From Pyrocephalus nanus (Eukaryota > Chordata > Aves > Passeriformes > Tyrannidae): a DNA stretch of 64,000 nt. Positions 39,601 through 51,660 of the stretch are shown one piece after another; positions within the stretch are counted from its first letter, which is position 1, and each line of letters opens with the position of its first letter. The stretch spans positions 22,342,001-22,406,000 of the forward strand of contig CM076267.1 in assembly GCA_038380795.1 (NCBI GenBank). Reading direction: 5' to 3'. The translations under genes and the position numbers were made by a program. Below the pieces are notes generated by a model. The model had not been told where the DNA came from. It saw only the letters and a list, made by a program, of their open reading frames with translations, and did no database searches.

Positions 39601-42600
39601 GTTGCTATTATTCTAAACTTAGAATTTTATTATTTTGTTGAAGGGTAAAAATAATAGCCAAAAAAGCAACTGAAAGACTCAAAAGACCAATTTAAATAAA
39701 ATTAAATATATTGATTTTTAATTTCTTGACCGGGAGGACATTATTTTCATCTTTAGATGCCAGATTGGCAATATTACATGGGAATCCTATTCAATTCTGC
39801 CATTTCAAAGCTATAAGAGATCAATTTAGAGGTTCTGCAAAGTTCCTCCCAACTAAAAAAACACCTGGGCTATAAAAAGCATTAATTTAATTCATTGTGA
39901 TATCACAAAATTGCACTGGAAAAAGACTGTTAAGTGACTGAAATAAGTTTTTTTACATTTAATGAATTATTTCCCTTTGTGAAAAATGTGGAATAGTTTA
40001 CTTCAAAAATATTATTATAAATGGAAACTATAGCAGTAAAAAATTTTCAAAAAAAGTTCAATTTTTAAGTTTTAATTAAAAGTTTGAACATTATTAACAA
40101 CTGAATCTAAAATGAAGGTCAACATTTGAATTCCCAAAACCAAGAGTCCATTTTTTACCTTGGTCTCTGTACAATGTATTGTTCTTGAAGCCGTAAATAC
40201 TCAGGTATCAAAAGGGCAGTAAACATTTCTTTTCAGTCACATTTAAAGTCAGCTACATTTCTCTAGTTTGGTAACATCTCACATGGCCACATTTGATTTG
40301 AACAGTAATGTCTGATGCCAAGCTCAATCCACGAAGAGTCTTTTTGCTGACTCTGACTCCAGATCACTCAAAGATTACAAAAAAAACCAAGAATGCTGTT
40401 TGGAAACACTTGGCAATGTCAAATTTTGCTACTTTTCATTTGGAAAACCATATCTGACCTGCTGAATTTTAGACTAACATGTCCCTGAACTATTTAAAAT
40501 ACTGCCTTGAGGGTCTATAAGACTCAAAAATCAAAAATACACTTACAAAGATATTTATAGTAATGATAATACATAACGCTGCAGAGAATAGAAGGACTCA
40601 AAGCACACAGTGGGCTCTGGATCAGATCACATAAAATGAGTAGCAAAACAGTGTTTCATGCACAGTGCAGTCTAGTCACTGCTCCTTTCATTGCTGCCAC
40701 TGAATTAACACAGAAATACTGTTTTAACACTGTCAGGGGGTGCAAAGCATCCCATTCTTTCTAGAAAGTCATCAATAGATTAAATCCAAAATGATACAGA
40801 GACTCATGTAGTTTGTGAGAGAAAATAGCTTGTTCTGCAGAGAGGCTCCAGCTGTCTCCCTCTCACCAGCTGCAGTGTTGTATGTTGCATCATATTGCTT
40901 GAAAACAAACTGTATTGATAGGAGACGAGAATAAGTTTACCTAATCTAAATATGTAGGATTCCAGAAAAAGAAGGGCAGACAGAAGGCCAAAAGCATGAA
41001 TTATGCATATTGTATCATAAACTCCTATCCTGCTTTAGAGCTGGAGCAGGCTTTGCAAGGAAAACAAAATTAGGATGGAACATATATTGAACAATTTTCT
41101 CCATAACTGGTTCTTACTCACCTCAAATGTAAAATTTTATTTAGTTTATATCACAGGAAGACATCCTTATTAAAGTATCACGTTTATGTGGGTCCCTTTG
41201 AAAGGATTTAATGCAAACAAGTCTGAAATAATTGAAGGAAAGACATTTTCTGACTGTTCTCAGAAGAGCTTAGTGAAGAAGAGGATAGCAGGAAAGAATT
41301 ACTTTATTATATTGATTCCTCAGGAAAAAAAAAATCAAAGTAAGGTAGGTCAAACAAACCAATTCTCTTTTGTAAAATCAATAGAAGCATGCAAAACATG
41401 AGTGAATTTACATGCCAAAAAGTGTTTGCTACTGTACTGCAAAACAAGAGCTGCAAATTATTACTCTAATAAGGCAAGTAATAGAAGAGACTAGCTTGGT
41501 TTATTACTGCACCCTGCTATTTTAAAATACCTTAAAGTGCAATGTGTATGCATTTTTACTAATTTAATCATGTGAGTAATCTGAAATATGACTGATTATA
41601 CATTACAATTCACTAAAATATATTGAATCATACCATATGATGGACCTGTAGCTGCTTAAAAAACATGTACAAACCGAAAAATTGATCTACACGAAGCTGT
41701 AGGGAAGATTGTCTATCTAAATTTTTATCCGAGGCGTACATTCTTTACCTCCAAGACAATTCTGCTCTGTGACAAAAAAAATTTCAGCCATCACCTAAAA
41801 ACTAAACACACTGATTTCCACTAAATATTCTTAGTCTTTTGCTGTTCAAGTAAGAAATTAATGTCTAATAGTGATTCAGTATTTGAAAAAACCTAAAACT
41901 CTTTAAGCTTCTTTAAGTTAATATAATTTCACATCAGATACCTGAAAAGGAGTCCCTCCTTCATCAATACCTTCAAGGCAATACTTGCAGTTTCAGATAC
42001 TTGAAATTGCAAGTGGTTTGGAGCATTAACTTCAGCTCAGTGTTATCAAGTACTATGACTAACATCAATGACATGAAACTTAGCTACAGAACTGACTCCC
42101 AGTTCCCAGCAGAACCCAGGCTCAGGTCTTAACTTCACTTGTCCTGACTGTACAACTTGGTATCCAGCTGTGAGACTCAAGGGACACAGGTGTCCAGCCA
42201 GAACCCTTTCTCCACAAAACTCCAGCCACCCACTACACTTTCCCCAACCTATGAAAGATCCATGTGATTCCCTAGGTTTCTTCTGTAGCTTCCCTGCATC
42301 CTTCTTTCAAGACAGCAAAATACTTCAGATGCAAAAAAATTTGTAGGCATAAACATTTAAACTGCTTTAGGCATTATCACCCTAAATTCACCACAAAGTG
42401 GTAGATCACCTTCTGGACTCAAGGACTTACAGGTCAATTTTAAAGTTTTGTAACTGTTGTGAAAACTTCCCCTGACTTTGCTGGGGGTAGAATTAACAGG
42501 AAAGGAGCATAGAGTTTGACATATCTCTTGTTGATAAAACTTTTCAAGAAAAGCAAAGAATGGGGAACTGAGACCTATTTTTTAAAAGTGTGCATATAAG

Positions 42601-45143
42601 GTTCACACTGAGGACTTGATCTCGTTTTTCCTGACTACCATCTCCCAAGTTGAGAGTCCAAGACTCAAGCTCTTTTCTTGGCATTATTTAAGCCTCTTAT
42701 AAGATTATTCATTAGTGGAAATAAAAGAAAATCAGGCAGCAACTCTAGCAGAGCTTCCAATATTAAGATAGCATCACATCCTCTATTGAATTCATATTGA
42801 ACAATCAATATAAACTAACTGATAATAGAAGTCAGAAAAGGCCTATACTTGTCTCACTCTTTTGAAGAGTAAAACCTGTGTTCATACTGTTGAGCAAACT
42901 GAGTGAACTACGTGCTGCCAGGATAGTCAAACTCTTGAAAAAATTAGCAAAAAAATTTTCAAAAAGCAGCAATTAAATCCTCTTCTCACCAAGAAAAAAG
43001 TACTCTAAAGCAGTACTAAGCATTTTTTCATTTGAAATGAGGAACAGTGGATTTACTTGGTCTCTAAGTACATTAAAAAAATAAAGCCCCAAAACTTTTC
43101 CATGAGTAAATACTTTTACAGTCCTAACAAAACAAATGTTATAAGAATGAAGATTAAAAGACAAGGCTGCACTCAATAGAAATTAATCTAATTTCCCCAG
43201 GTATTCTGTAAATACTGCTTTTTATTGTTTCCCCATCTTCACTCTAACATGCATCAATCAGTAAAAGCAAAGTTTTTTTCCTTAGATACCCATTGCACAA
43301 CTCTCTACAGCTTCAACTAAAAAAAATAAAATGAAAAAAATCCACAACACAAAACTCCCACAATCCCACTATTGATAACCTCCAAGCAGAGCCTATTTCC
43401 ATCACTTGAGCAATGTAGAGAGGGAAAAGCATTTCCAAAACCCAAACTTAGCACACCTTAAAGAGAGTAGAACCCAGCCACAGCTTTCATTTCTACCATC
43501 TGAGTTTACTACAGGGAAAATCCAGACCTTCACAAACATATTCAGCCTTCGTTTACAGTAATAGTTAAGACATGTCTGGTTTTCATTTTCCTTTTGATTT
43601 TTATTCACTCTTTAGAACTTCAGAGCCCCAGAGGAAGGAAGGAGCCCAAGGCAGGGTGAAAGTCTGTCTTGCCAGGTGCTCCTCCCTAACCTCCTGCAGA
43701 CAAATGAAGCACCAGGGCAGTGTGAGAAGAACAAGACTGCTCAGAGGAAAGGCACAGAAATAGGTAATGGGACAGTCAGGCCACATCACTGCATGCAGAG
43801 CTTGTAGTCTCACTGCAGACCTCCCACATCTGGGCAGGAGGAAGAGAAAAGCGACCACAACTCCCCTCTCATTTTCTACTTTTCTGTCTCTTCTTTAAAG
43901 CTCTGACTTCCTGCACTTACTCTATAAATGCCCTTTTCATGGCTGTGTCTGTTCATTTCTTTCTCGTTTCCTATTCAGTTCATTTTCTTTTCCTGCCTAG
44001 CTCTTTATTGTCTGCATATTTTCCCCTCTGCTACCTTCTTCATTCTCTTCAAATTTTTTTCCCCCCTTTGAAAGGACCAATTTGTTTTCACTGGTAAAAT
44101 CAAATGCCTTTGCAGAACTGCATTTTTAACTTGGCTTTTGTGTTTTAAAAGAACACGAATGTATACTTTCATAGCCATGGAACAATAAATATCAGAAGAG
44201 TTTCCTTGAGATGGCATTTTTTTAATTATGCATTCATAAACAGCAGAACATCTAAGTAAATACATGATAGAAGAATTCAGAATATGTTACTCACCCTATT
44301 AGTTTATCCTGGTAGTCAGATGAGAGTTTTATGCCACCCAACAGAGCTTCTCATTTTCCTTCTTCATGACTCTTTCTACTAGATATTAAAAAAAATAAAA
44401 TTATTCAAAATAACAGCAGCATACAATAACAGGAGGAAAAAAGGACACACAGGCCTTCCACTTTCTTTTTAAGAGGAACTGCCTGCTTCAAAATAAGAGA
44501 CAAGATTTTGACCTCATCATCTCATTCTCTCCACTGTAACAACTAGCAGCCAGTTACTGACATCGATAACTCAGCATAAATTTGGAGCAAAGACAGAAGA
44601 AGCAACCATGGCACCAGCAGACTTTACCTCGTACTCAAAGCCACATAGAGAGCTTCATCAGCACAAACTGCAGCTTCCCTGTCTGCATCAGCACATAACT
44701 ATTGTGAGCTAGCAGACAGTTCAACACAGACATAGCTACAGAGGGAGAATTTCAGTCCTGGGTAAATTAGAATTGGATCTAAAGAAGCCAGTGAACTTAA
44801 ACTGGCAAGAAAACACGTGGGACTTCTGAAGACCGTCATTTAGAGCAGCTGTGTTGGTTCCCTCAGAGATAGTCCTGTTTCACACAGTTGCATTGAGATT
44901 TCATTATTAAGCATTGTCAGCCAAATCTTATCTTAATTTCTTCATCTTACAAGCAACACTTTGAGAAATGGTCTTATCTCTACAATGAAAGTAGCAGAGT
45001 CATGAAGGGGTTACACAGAGCAAGATAGAAATACTGGTTTGATTCCAGAGGAATTATGATAATTCCCCAGCAATGCTGCACTTGGTTCTCACACAGTAGC
45101 ACTCTATCAACCTTAAAGAACTACATTACAAAGCAATAATTAT
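36653..45143. other. Non-coding DNA, nothing recognised
   Basis: Mainly AT-rich sequence. Open frames are at most about 99 codons and are composition-driven. Patches near 42100-42260 and 43620-43850 are GC-richer, but I cannot assign them to a gene or repeat family. Confidence 0.5.
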
Positions 45144-45550
45144 AGACAGGCTGAGAAGGGCTGGGCAGCCTGGAGAAGAGAAGGCTCTAGGAAAACCTTG
45201 GAGCACCTTCCAGTACCTAAGGGGGTCTACAAAAAAGCTGGACAGGGTTGTTTGGATTTTTTTTTTTTTTACGAGGGTACGGAGGGACAGGACAGGAGGC
45301 AACAGGTTCAAATGGAAAGAAAGCAGGTTTAGATTAAATATCAGAAATAAATTCTTTACTGTCAGGGTGGTAAGGCACTGAAACATGTTGCCCAGAGGAG
45401 CTGTGGCTGCCCCATCCCTGGAAGGCCAGGCTGGATATGGCTCCAGGCAACTTAGTCTAAAGTGGAAGGCATTCCTGACCAAGGCAGGGGGGTTGGAACT
45501 AGACAGTCTTTAAGGTCCCTTCCAACCCAAACTATTCTGTGATTCTATGA
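45144..45550 (+). mobile_element. CR1 LINE, 5'-truncated 3' end
   Basis: This is the clearest repeat in the window. It opens with the CR1 ORF2 C-terminal region (AGACAGGCTGAGAAGGGCTG and CAGCCTGGAGAAGAGAAGGC). It continues through the GAGCACCTTCCAGTACCTAA and GGTTGGAACTAGACAGTCTT landmarks and ends in TTCCAACCC followed by the octamer tail ATTCTGTG ATTCTATG A (45534-45550). The orientation is plus. Only about 400 bases remain, which is normal for severely 5'-truncated CR1 insertions. A T14 run at about 45259-45272 has expanded inside it. The copy cannot move. The minus-strand open frame at 45126-45482 is only its antisense shadow. The tail identifies an avian-type CR1 and is the main evidence for the taxon. 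Confidence 0.95.
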
Positions 45551-47615
45551 ATTACAAGATGTTCAAGACAGAAAACCAATCAAGACATCTCCTAAAGAGA
45601 AGAACAGATTCTTCTTCCAGCAGCTCCAAAGTAGACACAGCCTCTCAAGTCCTACACAGATTAAGCCCTTGTCCCCACACTAAAACCAAAGAAAAGTTCT
45701 TAGCAAAGTACCCCCCATAACCACTACCATAGCAAACCTATGAAAAGAGAATCAAATTGTAAGACTTAAAACAAGTAAATACCTGGAAACCAGCACAGAG
45801 ACACAGCCCCATCACACCCAGAGCAATCCCAAACCAAGCAAGAACAAACTAATTACTTTGCTCCTCCCTAGCTCTTATATGGCTCCTGATTAGGGTAACA
45901 CAGCTCAGCTGCCTCAGCTGCCCTGCCACACACTCAGCTGCTCTCCTGCCTCCCCTTCAGGCTGAGGAGCCCTCCTGCCCACACTTGTGGCCCCTTCCCC
46001 CAGCTGCTGGGGCTTTGATTAAGCACTAAGCATGTTTAGGAGCCATGCCAACCACCTTCTCTTCTAGCACACTACCCTTTGGTGGAAATGAGCAACTCAT
46101 TCAGTACAACAAAGCTTGCCTGACATATATAGGTATACGTTTGCTTCTAAAGTGATACCAAGGGGAGCTAAATGGCAAATTTAACCTGGTTACACTATAG
46201 AATACCTGTAGTAACATGAGATCAGTGTTGGCCCAAAGCTTAAGAAATATTTCTGTGAAAAGGAATAGTCTTGAAATAGAGTCTATGTTGTGTTGCATCC
46301 TTTTTGAGTATTTGTCTTTTTACTGAAGTGTTGTTGCTTCAGAAATGCAATTATTGCTGATAATCACTTAAATCAAGAATTAAAACAAATCACCACAGAC
46401 AGGGTGAGACCACTGAATACAATGAAAAAGAGCCTCTTAAATTCTCGTAGGAACAAAAATGCTGTAAAAAAAAAATGCAAATTCTGTTTGCCTGTGGGTA
46501 TCCAAAATGTCTTACTTGTTTATCTGAAAATGTATCTCAATACAAAAATATTAGGCATATTTGTGGCAAAATCTACTTTTTGACAGACAGAGTTGGTGAT
46601 ACGTACAATGTAAAATTAATGACAAAAGAGAACAGGCTATTTGGTTATACTCACTGATACTTAGTGAAATATATCTGGAACTTTTCATTGCCTACTGTTA
46701 ATGGTAAGAAGAGGTAATCAACATTTGTGTGTGATAATGAGCTGTGACCAGGCAAGAATTGTGCACATCATTCTTTCAGGAGCTGTTGAGAGCCTTGGGG
46801 TTGCAGTGGGGACCACAGGAGCCAGGGGTAGCTTCTATTTCTCCAAATCTGACTGTAGATGGAAGTTTCATGAGGAGATCTTGCAGTACTGTAGCACTCT
46901 TAGTCTTGCTTACAAACCTGAGGCAGAAAGATCAGCCTTGTTAAAGATCTAGGTGAAGTATTCCAGACCACATTGGACTGGGAGGCTGGAGTGACAGCGA
47001 GGAAAGAGGAAAGAAGAGATAGCAGTGCTCTTCCTTGTCTGAGACAGTGACTACAAAATACGGACTTATTTGATAACATGGTCCAAAAGCGTTTTACATC
47101 TCAAAACTGGTACAGGCTTGTGTAGAGGCAGGAGTTTTTCTTACAGCACAGAATTAAAGGGAAAATTTTCTCTATGTCTACTGCTTCTTTCATGACTGAA
47201 AATATAGATACTTGGTTTAGAGAAAAAAAAAAAACAAAACAAACTTCACTAGCATTCTGAAGAGAAAGCAGGTATGAAAAGACTGTCTGTCACAAACTGA
47301 TAATAACTTGGATCTGCTTTGACAGTGAAGAAAGGAAGAAAACATAAAAATTGTCAGGGTGGATTGTGTGTTATTAGTGACAATCATCTGGTTGGCAACT
47401 TCTCCTCTGCAATGTACTTTTCTTTAGCTGAGAGGAGAAGTTTGCTGTTTTCTCAAAGTTCACTTTTTAAACAGAAAGATTCTGCCTTTAAACACAGTTT
47501 TTCAAAAACCCTTATCTCATTGCTGGGTTACAGTACTGAATTTATAATGATTGATATCTGATTAGTAAGCTGCTAGTCTGGATAGAGAAGGGGACATTTT
47601 CCTCTCGTGACATAG
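45551..47615. other. Non-coding DNA with a GC-elevated patch
   Basis: From about 45885 to 46020 the sequence is rich in CAGCTG repeats (CAGCTCAGCTGCCTCAGCTG) and C-rich tracts, giving several E-box-type CANNTG cores. Elsewhere it is AT-rich. The frame at 46701-46952 resembles no protein family that I know. An A-rich tract lies at about 47221-47245. Confidence 0.45.
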
Positions 47616-47650
47616 TTTTCTGTGGCCACAATAGAAATACAACATCTTCA
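47616..47650 (+). repeat. Left copy of a diverged direct repeat flanking a CR1 tail
   Basis: TTTTCTGTGGCCACAATAGA and the bases following it match a second copy starting at 47747 at about 27 of 35 positions. The pair brackets the CR1 fragment at 47660-47740. It may be an old target-site duplication, although CR1 usually leaves short or no duplications. Confidence 0.6.
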
Positions 47651-47659
47651 GAACAACAG

Positions 47660-47740
47660 GTGGTCCTGTGCAGGACCAGGACTTGGGCTTGGATGATTCT
47701 TTTGGGTCCCTTGCAACTCAGGATATTCTATGATTCTAGG
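47660..47740 (+). mobile_element. Short CR1 LINE 3' tail fragment
   Basis: GTGCAGGACCAGGACTTGGG, then TTTTGGGTCCCTTGCAACTC and the tail ATTCTATGATTCTAGG. These are landmarks of the last ~80 bases of avian CR1 subfamilies, in plus orientation. Only the 3' UTR end is present. It differs from the copy at 45144-45550 in its pre-tail sequence, so it is a separate insertion, probably of another subfamily. Confidence 0.85.
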
Positions 47741-47746
47741 ATATAC

Positions 47747-47781
47747 TTTTCTGTAACTACAATAGAAACAAAATATCATTA
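47747..47781 (+). repeat. Right copy of a diverged direct repeat flanking a CR1 tail
   Basis: TTTTCTGTAACTACAATAGA and the following bases pair with 47616-47650. It begins seven bases after the CR1 tail ends, which is the spacing expected if it duplicated at insertion. The divergence between the copies would then reflect age. Confidence 0.6.
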
Positions 47782-49005
47782 TAGCTCACCTTGTAATAGC
47801 TGGCTCCCAGGAAAGTTTCCTGACTCCAAAGTCCTTATTGCCAAGATTCTCCAGCCATTCTGTTTTGTGTAAAAAAAGAGAGTTAAACCAACTCTAACCA
47901 AAACATTCTTTAATGAAAAAGTACTTTTGCAGGACAGTTGCACTGAAAATGTGAAACGCAGTAGCACTGCAACATTCTTCACTGCAGTAAGCATGAGAAG
48001 TCTTCAAACCCTTTTTCTTTTTTTCCTAATTTGTTGAAATTTTTAATTTGTACATTAGTTTCCACATCTGTAAGTGTGTTGAAGAGTGGAAGAGCAGCAG
48101 GGATTGTTTTGCCATCAGCCATTTGTTTTACCAACAGAAGTTGACTGCTTTCAGACACCATCCTGCTCACACAGGTTATTGCAGGGGCAAGAGCACAGTG
48201 CATTCCAATGTCCACTCCAGGAGGTGGCTGTGGTGACTTCTCTCTGTCCAACTGCTTCTGCAAGACCTTGAAAGACCTTCCACTGCAGAAATATGTCTGT
48301 CAGCTGCAGCTGTTGACTATAATAGCATGGAGCCATTCATGGAAGGAAAAAGTTTTCTTATTGGAAAACTTTACTGTAGTACATCTGTGAGAAATAAAGA
48401 CATGAAATGGGTAAATAAACACATTAGAGTGAACCCTAAAAAACAAAAATGAAAATTTTAACAGCTTAAAATATTGTTCATAAATATATCATTTGTCTCA
48501 TCTTCATGTATCAATTACATAAAATCAAGGAGACATATAAATACACAATAAATTGTGTGCTGCTTCAGTGCACATTTGTTTTATAAAGAATGTGTATTGC
48601 ATCACAGCATAACTTTAATTCTGACCTTAAATAAATTCTATTACAAGAGACCTCTCACATTCTAACCATAACAGTAATAACTACTTCTGGAAAAGACAAC
48701 CATAAAAATTATTTCTGTACGCATTAATGGCATCTACTGACAAGCATCATCAAATAGTTGTCTGCAAATATGTGTTTTTTTAGAATAAGTGAAAAAAATA
48801 CTTTAGTAGTCCATCTGGCAGAACTAAGAGAAGTCACAGTAATTAAAAATACTTCCAAATTCTACAGCATGTTAATATATTAGACTATTAAAAATCCTGC
48901 AATAGTACCCATTAACATGTTGATTTAAGGAATCCCCAGCAAACTTCCCAGGGTCAAGACTGTAGCATGAAGTTTGTATTTCTTTGTATTTGGATGAAAG
49001 TGTGC
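47782..49005. other. Non-coding DNA, nothing recognised
   Basis: A GC-balanced patch at about 48050-48340 has overlapping 60-94 codon frames on both strands, with no known domain. The rest is AT-rich. Confidence 0.5.
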
Positions 49006-49019
49006 CCATTAGGGGGCTG
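49006..49019 (+). promoter_or_regulatory. CTCF-like motif
   Basis: CCATTAGGGGGCTG matches the core CCASYAGRKGGCRS at 12 of 14 positions, with the central AGGGGGC intact and TGCC just upstream. Only motif evidence is available. Confidence 0.35.
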
Positions 49020-49859
49020 GCAGCCCAGCTGATATGCCCAGAAGTATTTACATCTCATGTTTTAAAAACCTTGTTTTCTGGTGATTAGTTACTATCATTT
49101 GTCCAATTAATTAGATTTTAGGGTTTGGTTTTGCTTTTTTTCCTAGGAACTTCTACATAATAAAGCTAACTGTTATAAATCACACAGGGAGACACACACA
49201 CAGATCAGCTCAGCTGGGGTCTCTCCAGCCAGAGTTATAGCATGATTTGGTGGCACTGCAGCACCCTGCCCTTTCACAATCTTCTTTCAGGAGCACTTAA
49301 GGGCCTGCTATGGGCATCTTTCCAGAAGGCAGCACCCAAAGAAGAGTTCGCATATATTTACCTCTATTTGGTACCCTTTTGCCCTGTCCTCGCTACAATT
49401 CTCCATACAGCTCACAAAGAAATTCATAAAATTGAACCCAAATGAGATTACATTGATAATACAGTGCTCCTTTGAAGGCCACCTTTTAGAACAAGGTACA
49501 ATACTGCAAATTTCCAAGCTGAGCAGGTGTGATAATGAATTCAAAAGCTGAGAATGTGTCACTGTGAATTCAGTTGTTCTCAAAGCTTAATACGTGCATG
49601 TTGCAATTTGATGATGCTTTATGCAATCGCAGGGTTGTTACTGTCAGAAGCAATCTGTTTACTTTGCATATTTTCACATTTTTGTGAGCTGCCTAGATTC
49701 TATCTTCTGCAATTGGCATAGAGATTTACCAATTTATTCTATTTTTCAAGATGAGTAGCCTTGCAAAGGATCTGAAAAGGTCCCAGCATGCAGAATTTGG
49801 GAAAATTCTGGGGCATAATGATATTTATGAAGATTCAGATTCCACATTCATCTGACCTT
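49020..49859. other. Non-coding DNA, part possibly conserved
   Basis: From about 49580 to 49770 the sequence is complex and free of simple repeats. Segments such as TGATGATGCTTTATGCAATC and CTTTGCATATTTTCAC include octamer-like ATGCAA and TTTGCAT cores. That texture resembles a conserved regulatory element, but this is appearance only. Confidence 0.25.
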
Positions 49860-50086
49860 GACAGCTGAAATGAGGCCAGACGATCTCAAAGGCCAAGCTG
49901 CATGGGTCAGAAAGCCCTCAAAGCAGAGCAGAAGGAGAACTGCCCACCCTTGGTTTGCCACTCCAATATTCTGACATTGGAGGAAGAGGCTCCTAGTCAT
50001 GAAAAAAAAACAATATAAACAGCCTGGCAGAAGTCATGATGGGTTTATGGGTCCAGAAAGAAAGGGGAAGTAAACATTTCTGCTGA

Positions 50087-50117
50087 TGCCCTCTCCATGC
50101 AGCCAGTGGAGAGGGCA
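50087..50117. other. Perfect 11-bp hairpin
   Basis: TGCCCTCTCCA (50087-50097), nine-base loop, then TGGAGAGGGCA (50107-50117), an exact reverse complement. The right arm's GAGAGGGCAG recurs about 20 bases downstream, suggesting local duplication. No function is known. Confidence 0.75.
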
Positions 50118-50280
50118 GGAGTCTGAAGAGAGGGCAGTGAGCCCTGTGATCAATCACTGGACAGCAGAGCCCAAGATGCCATCCACCCACCTACCGGCTG
50201 TGAGCTCATGGCAGGAGAGGGGCAGGCAAGAAGCAGAGGACTCCTGCCTCTTTTCACTGCTTGAATGATGTATTATGAGC

Positions 50281-50299
50281 TCCTCTGATCAGCAGAGGA
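50281..50299. other. Perfect 7-bp hairpin
   Basis: TCCTCTG, loop ATCAG, CAGAGGA. Short enough to be chance; noted because it lies in the same GC-elevated block as the hairpin at 50087-50117. Confidence 0.5.
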
Positions 50300-50560
50300 C
50301 AACTTGAGACCTGCTCTCATCTACATCCACTCCATTGTGGCTGCTGTCAGCCTAATTTGGCCCCTCGCTGCTGGCATCACTGGTTCCCTGACTTGATGGA
50401 CTGGGAATCACCTGGCTTTAAACATGAGCTGAGCAGCAAGGTTGTTATCAAAGCCTACCTCCAGCTCTGTTTGCTTGCACCTGGTCTGCTCTGTGTTGAC
50501 AACGTCTTTGCAAGCTTTAACTGGTTCTACCTTCTAATGTAGAAACTTCTGTGGAAATTA

Positions 50561-51081
50561 CTATACTCTTGGAAAACAACTTCCCATGGAATCTTACTTA
50601 ATAAAGGAATAGACAAAAAACTATGATTTATATGTTGTTTATTCTTCTACTAGCATTGCCGTCATTAAAGATATCATATTTAATTTTATGTAAAGTCTTG
50701 AATCTAAGAAAAGAACCCCGTACTTCTCTTATGTACTACTTAAAAAGTTAAGCACCTTTCAAGTGACCTCTTATATCGCTAATTGAACCTTGATATTGTA
50801 TTTCTCATATATCTAACAGTTATATATACACACCATTCATTTGCAAATTGGCAGGTCCCATTCATGGCAGTAGGAATGGCACAAGCACACTCGCTGGAAG
50901 GTGGTCAGTGCCCAGTGTCTGAGTTGTTAAAACAATAATTGAAATTAGAAGTCATTTTCTTGAAGTTGTTCAAACTTTATTAGGGAGAATCCTCCCTGTA
51001 ATACATTTGCATTATGAGGCTCACTATACAATTTGGTTTATGTCAGATGCAGTATCTGCAGAAAATGCAGGACTTAATTAG
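50561..51081. other. Non-coding DNA, nothing recognised
   Basis: AT-rich sequence with TATATATACACACC at about 50820. No feature can be supported. Confidence 0.55.
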
Positions 51082-51660
51082 TTGTATCTAGAATGTGAGC
51101 AGGATAAAAGTCAAGGTATTGCCTTTTACTTAAGGGGTGGCATCCACCAGCTGGCATTCAAAAAAAATTCAGTTCACAGGTCAGTTTACAGACAGTACTA
51201 CAAGATTCCAGCAAAAATATTATACTCTAAATTTGGATCTAAAAAAAAATTAAGTTGCAGAAAATTAGTAAAGATAGTGATTTATAATTTTAAAAAAAAT
51301 AGTAAGGATAGGAGTTTTGAATCCTTAACTCCAGTTATTGCTATTTATGTGACTGCAATTGCAATTTTTAACAATTTCTGGACACTGCCTATAATCTTTT
51401 GCTGGTGTTTAAATAAGTGCTTCTTCTCTGAATTTAATTGGTGTCATATACACACAAAATTATATTACCTGAGTATCTTGACTGGCACATGCGCACCTTG
51501 CACAGTATTTGTTACAAATGAAAACATCTTATATTTCCTCCCTGTACAGCTGGCAACATTCCCTTCTGCAACTGCTGAGTCCCAGAGGCTTTCTGAAACA
51601 ACATATTTTGTTTGCTTTCAGTCATATGCTCATGTGATAAAAGCCTTCTTTGCATTATGA
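51082..51660 (+). other. 192-codon open frame without an ATG, unidentified
   Basis: This is the longest open frame in the window. It runs from directly after a TAG (51079-51081) to a TGA at 51658-51660. The first codon is TTG and there is no in-frame ATG anywhere, so it cannot be an ordinary complete vertebrate CDS. The translation is lysine-rich early (FGSKKKLSCRKLVK) and hydrophobic in the middle (PVIAIYVTAIAIFNNFWTLP, which could span a membrane), and ends with a short polar part. I recognise no family. It could be a chance frame in AT-rich DNA, part of a long exon, or a relic of a mobile-element ORF. No convincing splice sites bracket it. Confidence 0.15.

Larger units (their letters stand above)
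49860..50560. other. GC-elevated block, unidentified
   Basis: About 700 bases are clearly richer in G and C than their surroundings, with two hairpins (50087-50117 and 50281-50299) and overlapping short open frames on both strands. An unrecognised retroelement or regulatory block are both possible. I find no LTR ends, polypurine tract or coding domain. Confidence 0.35.

Noticed and set aside
45126..45482. 118-codon minus-strand open frame
   Set aside because: It is antisense to the CR1 fragment at 45144-45550 and has no independent support.
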